From contig CAMBCD010000167.1 of assembly GCA_945863085.1 (NCBI GenBank), positions 1-6,290 of the forward strand: a stretch of DNA of 6,290 bases, given 5' to 3'. Below are positions 1 through 4,959 of the stretch, piece after piece. Position 1 is the stretch's first letter, and each line of letters begins with the position of its first letter. The notes under the pieces were generated by a model. That model saw only the letters and a list, made by a program, of their open reading frames with translations, had not been told where the DNA came from and did no database searches. The position numbers were made by a program, and so were the translations under genes. The DNA is from Bordetella parapertussis. Its GTDB lineage: Bacteria > Pseudomonadota > Gammaproteobacteria > Burkholderiales > SG8-41.

Positions 1-946
1 CGAACAGTGTTTTGTCATTGGGCCAGCGGATGGCATCGTAAGCGGGCTTGAAAGCGTGTGTCACCACACGTGGATGGTGATGCAGGATCATGAAATAAAA
101 ATCCCGCCACACCAGTTCCGACAGCCAGGTTGCAGCACCTTCCCCGCCACCCTCCTGCACCGACTGCCAGGCGGTCCGCGCCAGCTCACGGATGGAAATC
201 GTGCCGAAGCGCAGATGCACCGACAGATAAGATGGCCCCTTCTTCGCCGGAAAATCGCGTGCATCCCGGTAGCGCGCCATGCGTGGCGCAAAATCGGCAA
301 ACAGTTTTTGCGCGGCCGCGGCGCCGCCAGCGATGCCCAGTGCATGCAGATTGGTCGCCTTGAATCCCAGATCCGCCAGTGAAAACGTCTTGAACTTCCC
401 CGGCGCCGGGGCCAGTTTGCCCGCATACTGGTCGACCGGGTACGGTTTCACAAAAAACGGATCGAGTTTTTTCAGCCAGGCATTTTTGTACGGCGTGAAC
501 ACCGAAAACGGCGTGCCGCCCTGGGTCAGAATTTCATCCTTTTCAAAGATGACCTGGTCCTTGCGGGTGAGGAATTCACAAGGCAAGAGCGCCTGCGCAA
601 CAGCGGCATCACGGGCCAGCGCGCCAGGTTCGTAATCATGATTGGCGTATACCGCCTGTACACCCAGCTTCGCGGCCAGCCGGGGAATTTCCGCACGGGC
701 ACTGCCGTGCAAAACAATCAATTGCCCGCCGCGCGCCGCCAGTTCGCGTCCGAGTTCGTCCACCGATTGCAGGATGAATTCGACACGACGGTCCGTCCGC
801 GACGGCAAAACATCAAGAATTTCAGTGTCGTAGACAAAAACACAATAAACACGGCGCGCCGCTTTCAGCGCGGCATACAAGGCCGCATTGTCGGCAACAC
901 GAAGATCGCGGCGAAACCACATCAATGCTGCGTCAAAGCGGCTCAT
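1..946 (-). CDS. phrB: Deoxyribodipyrimidine photolyase, class I (partial, C-terminus off the left edge)
   Basis: Cytoplasmic flavoenzyme that uses blue light to split cyclobutane pyrimidine dimers in DNA. Reading leftward from ATG 946-944, 315 codons are open to the window edge with no stop or frameshift; family members have about 470-490 residues, so roughly the last third is missing. Visible signatures: the N-terminal WFRRDLR (10-16) opening the alpha/beta antenna domain; [13 protein letters not shown] (149-161); [15 protein letters not shown] (237-251) at the start of the FAD domain; and [11 protein letters not shown] (274-284). In the last, E277 and W280 align with E. coli E274 and W277, which contact the dimer, and R281 follows. 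The later FAD-binding GxTGYP segment and the dimer-stacking Trp lie outside. The start is supported by the usual short lead into WFRRDLR, but no Shine-Dalgarno is visible. It is divergent from yqgE. A cryptochrome is an alternative, but the retained E/W/R residues favour a CPD photolyase. Confidence 0.93.
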   Translation of the reverse strand, partial: MSRFDAALMWFRRDLRVADNAALYAALKAARRVYCVFVYDTEILDVLPSRTDRRVEFILQSVDELGRELAARGGQLIVLHGSARAEIPRLAAKLGVQAVYANHDYEPGALARDAAVAQALLPCEFLTRKDQVIFEKDEILTQGGTPFSVFTPYKNAWLKKLDPFFVKPYPVDQYAGKLAPAPGKFKTFSLADLGFKATNLHALGIAGGAAAAQKLFADFAPRMARYRDARDFPAKKGPSYLSVHLRFGTISIRELARTAWQSVQEGGGEGAATWLSELVWRDFYFMILHHHPRVVTHAFKPAYDAIRWPNDKTLF

Positions 947-982
947 CACAACTTATGGCAATTTTTTCCAGGGGAGTTTCAA

Positions 983-1011
983 TTGTGGCTGTCGCCCCCC
1001 GGCTTTACAAT
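983..1011 (+). promoter_or_regulatory. Candidate sigma-70 promoter for yqgE-ruvX
   Basis: TTGTGG (983-988) and TACAAT (1006-1011) are separated by exactly 17 bp. They match the -35 and -10 consensus at 4 of 6 and 5 of 6 positions. Transcription would start near 1018, only about 7 nt before the yqgE ATG, giving an almost leaderless mRNA. This is inferred from sequence alone. The spacer is shared with the divergent phrB, for which I saw no comparably good promoter. Confidence 0.55.
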
Positions 1012-1024
1012 AGCAACACAAGCC

Positions 1025-1585
1025 ATGAACAGCGTCGACCTCACCCAGCATTTCCTGATCGCCATGCCCGCCATGGCTGATCCGCACTTTGCCAAAACAC
1101 TGACGCTGGTCTGCGAGCACAATGAAAACGGCGCGCTCGGCATCATCATCAACCGACCGACCGATCTCAGCCTGCGCGGCCTGCTGGAGCAGGTCAAAAT
1201 CGTGCCGGGCGTTGATGCTTTGCACGCAGTGCCGGTGCATTTCGGCGGCCCGGTGCAGGTAGACCGCGGCTTTGTACTGCACCAGCCGGTGGGCGCCTGG
1301 CAATCCACGCTGGCCGTGGGATCCGAAATCGGCCTGACGACGTCCAAGGACATACTCGAAGCCGCGGCCCGCGGTGAAGGCCCGCCCAACATGCTGGTCA
1401 CGCTCGGTTACGCCGGCTGGGCGCCGGGACAGCTCGAGCATGAACTGGCACAGAATGCCTGGCTGACGGTGCCGGCGAGCACCGACATCCTGTTCGACAT
1501 GCCGGCTGAAGAGCGGTTTGCCGCAGCCATGCACGTGCTCGGCGTCGATTACGCCAATCTCTCGGACGTGGCCGGCCACGCGTGA
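1025..1585 (+). CDS. yqgE: YqgE/AlgH family protein (UPF0301)
   Basis: Small soluble protein of the YqgE/AlgH (DUF179) family. No enzymatic activity is established. In Pseudomonas it was named AlgH from work on alginate regulation, but its biochemical role is unclear. The 186-residue product has the usual family length and all the hallmark blocks: HFLIAMP (9-15), [16 protein letters not shown] (30-45), [13 protein letters not shown] (74-86), [12 protein letters not shown] (127-138), NAWLTVPA (144-151) and the terminal VAGHA. There is no signal peptide or membrane segment. The reading frame is open further upstream to 638, but that part overlaps the opposite-strand phrB and has no family similarity. 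ATG 1025 puts HFLIAMP where it sits in homologues. No Shine-Dalgarno is seen. The stop overlaps the ruvX start (GTGA), consistent with a two-gene transcript and translational coupling. Confidence 0.95.
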   Translation: MNSVDLTQHFLIAMPAMADPHFAKTLTLVCEHNENGALGIIINRPTDLSLRGLLEQVKIVPGVDALHAVPVHFGGPVQVDRGFVLHQPVGAWQSTLAVGSEIGLTTSKDILEAAARGEGPPNMLVTLGYAGWAPGQLEHELAQNAWLTVPASTDILFDMPAEERFAAAMHVLGVDYANLSDVAGHA

Positions 1586-1598
1586 GTCCGCGGCCGGC
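1571..1598 (+). other. GC-rich inverted repeat enclosing the ruvX start codon
   Basis: GCCGGCC (1571-1577) is perfectly complementary to GGCCGGC (1592-1598). Inside it, GCG (1580-1582) can pair with CGC (1589-1591) after a 2-nt bulge, leaving a 6-nt loop. In mRNA this would be a 10-bp GC stem holding the yqgE stop and the ruvX GTG start. A ribosome finishing yqgE would melt it, so it could enforce coupled translation. The pairing is seen in the sequence; the role is inference, and GC-rich coding DNA produces such repeats by chance. Confidence 0.4.
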
Positions 1599-2025
1599 AC
1601 GCGGCGCGGTGCTCGCCTTCGATTTCGGCGAAAAACGCATCGGCGTTGCCGTCGGTGAAATCGAACTGGCGATTCCCCATGCACTGACGGTCATCGCGGC
1701 CGAAGATAACGACAGCCGTTTTGCCGCCATCGCCACGCTGATCGCCGAATGGCGGCCGGCGCGGCTGGTGGTCGGCGTTGCCAGCCATGCCGATGGCGCG
1801 GTACACGAAACCGGGCGGCTGGCGCGCCGCTTCGGCCAGCGCCTGCAGGGTCGCTTCGGCCTCGAGGTGGATTATGTCGACGAGCGACTGACTTCGCTCG
1901 CGGCAGAGGCGGCGCTGCGGGACGCAGGGGTGCGGGCCGACAGACGCGCCGCACTGCTCGACGCTGCGGCGGCCGCGGAAATCCTGCGCAGCTGGTTCGC
2001 CGCGCCGCCTGAAAATACGGTCTGA
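1582..2025 (+). CDS. ruvX: RuvX/YqgF, RuvC-like pre-16S rRNA nuclease / putative Holliday junction resolvase
   Basis: RNase H-fold protein of the YqgF family. It is known for 16S rRNA 5'-end maturation in E. coli and is often annotated as a Holliday junction resolvase by homology to RuvC. The 147-residue length is typical. Visible motifs: the first strand [14 protein letters not shown] (12-25) with acidic D14; [10 protein letters not shown] (63-72); [10 protein letters not shown] (96-105) with the DER signature at 100-102; and the final helix [11 protein letters not shown] (125-135) with D127. D14, E101 and D127 fit the expected metal-binding acidic set. The second motif has Ala67 where many homologues have Pro (VVGxP). 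The GTG start overlaps the yqgE stop by 4 nt, and no alternative start precedes AFDFG in frame. It is expected to be co-transcribed and translationally coupled with yqgE. Confidence 0.94.
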   Translation: MSPRPARGAVLAFDFGEKRIGVAVGEIELAIPHALTVIAAEDNDSRFAAIATLIAEWRPARLVVGVASHADGAVHETGRLARRFGQRLQGRFGLEVDYVDERLTSLAAEAALRDAGVRADRRAALLDAAAAAEILRSWFAAPPENTV

Positions 2026-2038
2026 CTGTCTGAAATGT

Positions 2039-2054
2039 GATGCTTCGGCATTTT
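2039..2054 (+). terminator. UUCG-capped hairpin with short T-run after ruvX
   Basis: ATGC-TTCG-GCAT (2040-2051) forms a 4-bp stem with a C(UUCG)G tetraloop, extendable by one G-U pair at 2039/2052. The descending strand runs into TTTT (2051-2054). The tetraloop is an exceptionally stable type, but the stem is short and the T-run has only four bases. It could be a weak intrinsic terminator between ruvX and pyrR, or just part of the pyrR promoter region. Confidence 0.25.
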
Positions 2055-2070
2055 AGCGACGCGGCTATTG

Positions 2071-2079
2071 TGTTAGTCT
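2071..2079 (+). promoter_or_regulatory. Candidate extended -10 promoter for the pyr operon
   Basis: TGTTAGTCT (2071-2079) contains an extended -10 TG motif, one base, then TAGTCT, which keeps the key T1, A2 and T6 positions. A weak TTTTAG lies 17 bp upstream (2051-2056). Transcription would begin near 2085-2087, just 3-5 nt before the pyrR ATG. The element resembles the one upstream of prlC (TGTTAAACT). If it is real, pyrR-pyrB-pyrC can be transcribed independently of yqgE-ruvX. This is inferred from pattern only. Confidence 0.4.
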
Positions 2080-2089
2080 ACGGCCCGCC

Positions 2090-2593
2090 ATGCCGGCTAA
2101 CCCGCTTCCTGATGCCGAGCAACTGCTCGCATCGCTGATCGACCGGATGCGGCCCGCCATAGGGCCGAACACCGGGCTGGTGGGTATTCACACCGGCGGC
2201 GTATGGCTCGCCGAACGCCTGCACCAAGCGCTGAACATCCAGCTCCCCCTCGGCACCCTCGACGTTTCCTTCTACCGCGACGACTTCAGCAAGAAGGGTC
2301 TGCGCCGCAACGTCAAGAGCTCGGACATCCCTTTTGACGTCGACGGTTGCGCCGTGGTGATCGTCGACGATGTGCTCTATACCGGGCGCACCATCCGCGC
2401 CGCCATCAACGAGCTGTTCGACTACGGACGCCCCGCCAGCATCCGCCTCGCAGCATTGGTCGACCGCGGCGGCCGCGAACTGCCGATTGCCGCCGAATTC
2501 ACCGGTGCCGCAATCGTCGTGCCCCCCGGCGAAAACATCGAACTCACGCGTGACACGCAGGGCCGGCTGGCCCTGCAACTGACCCGGGAATGA
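2090..2593 (+). CDS. pyrR: PyrR, bifunctional pyrimidine regulator / uracil phosphoribosyltransferase
   Basis: PyrR is a type I phosphoribosyltransferase-fold protein. In Bacillus it binds pyr mRNA in response to UMP to promote attenuation, and it also converts uracil plus PRPP to UMP. The 167-residue product is of normal length. Seen here: [16 protein letters not shown] (29-44), the flexible hood region with [13 protein letters not shown] (58-70), the PRPP-binding loop [13 protein letters not shown] (89-101) with its acidic pair D93-D94, and [11 protein letters not shown] (123-133), a segment conserved in PyrR. The ATG at 2090 gives the family N-terminus, with no Shine-Dalgarno before it. 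The 64-bp gap after ruvX leaves no room for a Bacillus-type leader attenuator, so any RNA-based control here would be of a different kind. The TGA overlaps the pyrB ATG (ATGA), indicating coupled translation with the operon it presumably regulates. Confidence 0.95.
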   Translation: MPANPLPDAEQLLASLIDRMRPAIGPNTGLVGIHTGGVWLAERLHQALNIQLPLGTLDVSFYRDDFSKKGLRRNVKSSDIPFDVDGCAVVIVDDVLYTGRTIRAAINELFDYGRPASIRLAALVDRGGRELPIAAEFTGAAIVVPPGENIELTRDTQGRLALQLTRE

Positions 2594-3558
2594 CGGCGAT
2601 GTGGCTTGATCCCGGCAACCCGCAACTCAACAAAAACGGCGAACTGCACCATCTGCTGTCGCTGGAAGGCCTGCCCGCGGATGTGCTGCGGCAGATCCTC
2701 GACACCGCGGAATCCTTTGTCGGCGTCACCCGGCGCGAGGTCAAGAAAGTGCCGCTGCTGCGCGGCAAGGCGGTGTTCAACCTGTTTTTCGAACCCTCGA
2801 CCCGCACCCGCACCACTTTTGAAATCGCCGCGAAACGGCTGTCAGCGGACGTGATCAATCTCGCGATCAACGTCTCCTCGCAAAGCAAGGGCGAATCGGT
2901 GCTCGACACCGTGGCCAACCTTGCGGCGATGCAGGCCGACATGTTCATCGTGCGCCATGCCGCGAGCGGCGCGCCGTACCTGATCGCCCGCCACGTCGCG
3001 CCGGACATCCATATCATCAACGCCGGCGACGGCCGCCACGCCCATCCGACGCAGGGCCTGCTCGACATGTACACCATCCGCCACTACAAGGGCGACTTCA
3101 GCAAACTGCGGGTGGCCATCGTCGGCGACATACTGCACTCGCGCGTCGCGCGCTCGCAGATCCACGCGCTGACCACGCTGGGTTGCCCGGAAATCCGCGT
3201 CATCGGCCCGAAAACGCTGCTGCCGGCGCAGGTCAACCGGCTTGGTGTGCAGGTGTACCCGGACATGCACAGCGGCCTGAAGGATGTTGACGTGGTGATG
3301 ATGCTGCGCCTGCAGAACGAACGCATGAACGGCGCGTTGCTGCCCTCGGCGCAGGAGTTCTACAAATATTACGGCCTGACCGAGGACAAACTCGCGCTCG
3401 CCAAACCTGACGCCATCGTGCTGCATCCGGGGCCGATGAACCGCGGTGTGGAAATCGACTCCAGCGTCGCCGACGGCAAACAGTCGGTGATCCTGCCGCA
3501 GGTAACCTTCGGCATCGCCATTCGCATGGCGGTGATGAGCATACTGGCGGGTAACTGA
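2590..3558 (+). CDS. pyrB: Aspartate carbamoyltransferase catalytic subunit
   Basis: PyrB catalyses the first committed step of pyrimidine synthesis: carbamoyl phosphate plus L-aspartate gives N-carbamoyl-L-aspartate and phosphate. The 322-residue product carries the complete set of signatures: carbamoyl-phosphate loop [13 protein letters not shown] (66-78), the SQSKGES loop with K100 (97-103), HPTQ (152-155) in [14 protein letters not shown], the Asp-domain strand [15 protein letters not shown] (175-189), MLRLQNER (238-245) and LHPGPMNRG (278-286). The N-terminus is longer than in enteric PyrB, like Pseudomonas-type chains, whose extension is implicated in nucleotide control. No regulatory pyrI gene follows; the next gene is dihydroorotase-like, as expected for a class A ATCase complex. 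ATG 2590 overlaps the pyrR stop. An in-frame ATG at 2599 is an alternative start 3 codons later. Confidence 0.97.
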   Translation: MTAMWLDPGNPQLNKNGELHHLLSLEGLPADVLRQILDTAESFVGVTRREVKKVPLLRGKAVFNLFFEPSTRTRTTFEIAAKRLSADVINLAINVSSQSKGESVLDTVANLAAMQADMFIVRHAASGAPYLIARHVAPDIHIINAGDGRHAHPTQGLLDMYTIRHYKGDFSKLRVAIVGDILHSRVARSQIHALTTLGCPEIRVIGPKTLLPAQVNRLGVQVYPDMHSGLKDVDVVMMLRLQNERMNGALLPSAQEFYKYYGLTEDKLALAKPDAIVLHPGPMNRGVEIDSSVADGKQSVILPQVTFGIAIRMAVMSILAGN

Positions 3559-3566
3559 CGCGCACG

Positions 3567-4844
3567 ATGAAAATCCATATCAAAAACGGCCGCCTGATCG
3601 ACCCCAAAAACGGGGTTGATGCAGTACGCGATGTATTCATCGCAGCCGGCAAAGTGGTCGCGACGGGCGCGGCCCCGGCCAATTTCGGCGCCAATCGTGT
3701 GATCGACGCCAACGGCCGCGTGGTCTGTCCCGGCTTGGTCGATCTCGCGGTGCGTCTGCGCGAACCAGGGTTTGAATACATGGCGACGCTGGAGTCCGAA
3801 ATGGATGCCGCGATCGCCGGCGGCGTGACCAGCCTCGCCTGCCCGCCCGACACCGACCCGCCACTCGACGAGCCCGGGTTGGTCGAAATGCTCAAGTTCC
3901 GCGCCAAGAACCTGAACCAGGCACATGTCTATCCGGTGGGTGCGCTCACCGTAGGACTGAAAGGCGCGCGGCTTACCGAAATGGCCGAACTGCGCGATGC
4001 CGGTTGCGTCGCGTTTTCTCAGGCGGAGGCGCCCATCGCAGACAACCAGGTGCTGCTGCATGCGCTGGAATACGCGGCGACCTTCGGCTTCCCTGTATGG
4101 CTGCGCGCACAGGATCCGGCTCTGGCGCGCCACGGCGTCGCGCACGACGGTGAAGTCGCCACCCGCCTCGGCCTGCCGGCCATTCCGGTGACCGCAGAAA
4201 CCGTCGCACTGTCGACCATCCTGATCGTTGCCGGTGCCACCGGCGCGCGCATCCATATCGCCCGCTTGTCGTCTGCGGAAGGTGTGGCCATGGTGCGGGA
4301 TGCGAAATCCCGCGGCCTGCCGGTGACCTGCGACATCGGCATCCACCACGCCCACCTGTCGGAAATGGATATCGGTTACTTTGATCCGAACTGCCACCTG
4401 ACGCCACCATTGCGCAGCCAGCGCGATCGCGATGCGCTGCGCGCGGGACTCGCCGACGGCACCATCGACGCCCTGTGCTCCGATCACACGCCGGTTGATG
4501 AAGACGTCAAACAAGTACCGTTTTCCGAAGCCGAGCCCGGCGCCACCGGCGTCGAACTGCTGCTGCCGCTGGCGCTGAAATGGGCGGAAGAATCCGGACT
4601 CGGTCTCGGTGCCGCGATCGAACGCATCACGGCAAAACCCGCAGCCATCCTCGGCATTGATGCCGGGCACCTCGGCATCGGCGCCACCGCCGACGTCTGC
4701 ATTTTCGATCCTGAAAACCACTGGCGCATCGAAGCCGCAGCGCTCAAAAGCCAGGGCAAAAACACACCGTTCTCCGGCATCGAAGTGCGCGGTCGCGTGA
4801 CCCACACGCTGGTCAGTGGCACGCTGGTCTACGAGAAAAAATAA
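3567..4844 (+). CDS. pyrC: Dihydroorotase-like protein, probably non-catalytic (PyrC'/PyrX type)
   Basis: This is an amidohydrolase-fold protein homologous to class I dihydroorotase, 425 residues, full length. The fold markers are clear: VCPGLVDL..LREPG (53-68), GGVTSLACPP (85-94), GCVAFSQAEAP (146-156), GARIHIARLSSAEG (226-239), CDIGIHHAHLSEMD (255-268), LTPPLRSQRDRDAL (278-291), SDHTPVDEDVK (305-315) and GIGATADVCIFDPE (370-383). The metal site is degraded. The usual HxH before LREPG is A61xR63; the bridging Asp/Lys position reads SQAE (151-154); the HAED-type His is R180; the His of the HICHVS-type motif is R233. Only D306 of the six usual ligands remains. Pseudomonas pyrBC' encodes such an inactive homologue that holds the ATCase complex together, and the 8-bp spacing from pyrB fits that role. 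Automated annotation will probably call it an active dihydroorotase. Identification as a homologue is near certain; loss of activity is inferred. Confidence 0.93.
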   Translation: MKIHIKNGRLIDPKNGVDAVRDVFIAAGKVVATGAAPANFGANRVIDANGRVVCPGLVDLAVRLREPGFEYMATLESEMDAAIAGGVTSLACPPDTDPPLDEPGLVEMLKFRAKNLNQAHVYPVGALTVGLKGARLTEMAELRDAGCVAFSQAEAPIADNQVLLHALEYAATFGFPVWLRAQDPALARHGVAHDGEVATRLGLPAIPVTAETVALSTILIVAGATGARIHIARLSSAEGVAMVRDAKSRGLPVTCDIGIHHAHLSEMDIGYFDPNCHLTPPLRSQRDRDALRAGLADGTIDALCSDHTPVDEDVKQVPFSEAEPGATGVELLLPLALKWAEESGLGLGAAIERITAKPAAILGIDAGHLGIGATADVCIFDPENHWRIEAAALKSQGKNTPFSGIEVRGRVTHTLVSGTLVYEKK

Positions 4845-4872
4845 TCAATAAAAACAATTAGTTATGATGTTG

Positions 4873-4891
4873 CCGCGGGTTGCGCCCGCGG
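4873..4891. repeat. Perfect 7-bp inverted repeat between pyrC and prlC
   Basis: CCGCGGG (4873-4879), a 5-nt spacer TTGCG, and CCCGCGG (4885-4891) form a perfect GC stem-loop 28 bp after the pyrC stop. The following bases (AATGTCTGTT) are not a clean T-run, so it is at best an imperfect terminator for the pyr operon. It lies immediately upstream of the candidate prlC -10, so an operator role is also possible. AT-rich DNA (4836-4860) separates it from pyrC. Confidence 0.45.
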
Positions 4892-4897
4892 AATGTC

Positions 4898-4906
4898 TGT
4901 TAAACT
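4898..4906 (+). promoter_or_regulatory. Candidate extended -10 promoter for prlC
   Basis: TGTTAAACT (4898-4906) is a TG-n extended -10 followed by TAAACT, matching the -10 consensus at 4 of 6 positions. No good -35 is present; TTGCGC (4880-4885) at 15 bp is the nearest. The predicted start near 4912-4914 would give a leader of about 47 nt. About 12 of 17 bases starting at the TG match the equivalent stretch upstream of pyrR. This is inferred from sequence only. Confidence 0.4.
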
Positions 4907-4918
4907 AAGCGCCGTTCC

Positions 4919-4933
4919 GGTGGTCACACCACC
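4919..4933 (+). repeat. 6-bp stem-loop in the prlC leader
   Basis: GGTGGT (4919-4924), loop CAC, and ACCACC (4928-4933) form a perfect 6-bp stem with a 3-nt loop. If transcription starts at the candidate promoter just upstream, this hairpin would sit about 6 nt from the mRNA 5' end, a position where stems can slow decay. It ends 26 nt before the ATG, so it does not block the start. As DNA, the palindrome could instead be a protein-binding site. Confidence 0.35.
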
Positions 4934-4959
4934 AGCGTCTCCACAACCACAGCGAATCC

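Noticed and set aside
56..426. Short plus- and minus-strand open frames near the left edge
   Set aside because: They are out-of-frame shadows of the phrB coding sequence, which is continuous from 946 to the edge.
638..1024. Upstream in-frame extension of yqgE
   Set aside because: The added 129 residues overlap the opposite-strand phrB coding region, are unlike any YqgE, and precede a good promoter at 983-1011.
953..1684. 243-codon minus-strand frame across yqgE and the ruvX start
   Set aside because: It is antisense to two well-supported genes, and no domain is seen in the translation.
2584..2615. CCGGGA/TCCCGG inverted repeat around the pyrB start
   Set aside because: The stem is only 6 bp with a 20-nt loop, which is common by chance at this GC content.
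3369..4805. 478-codon open frame on the minus strand opposite pyrC
   Set aside because: It lies opposite a gene with clear family motifs, has no recognisable domain, and is the sort of antisense frame that GC-rich codon usage leaves open.
4863..4868. TATGAT as a -10 element just after pyrC
   Set aside because: It matches the consensus at 5 of 6 positions, but no -35-like hexamer lies at suitable spacing and there is no extended TG. AT-rich DNA makes such matches likely.
4864..4908. 14-codon ATG...TAA frame upstream of prlC that could be a leader peptide
   Set aside because: It has no ribosome binding site, spans the inverted repeat, and would end before the likely prlC transcript start. Chance is the simpler explanation.
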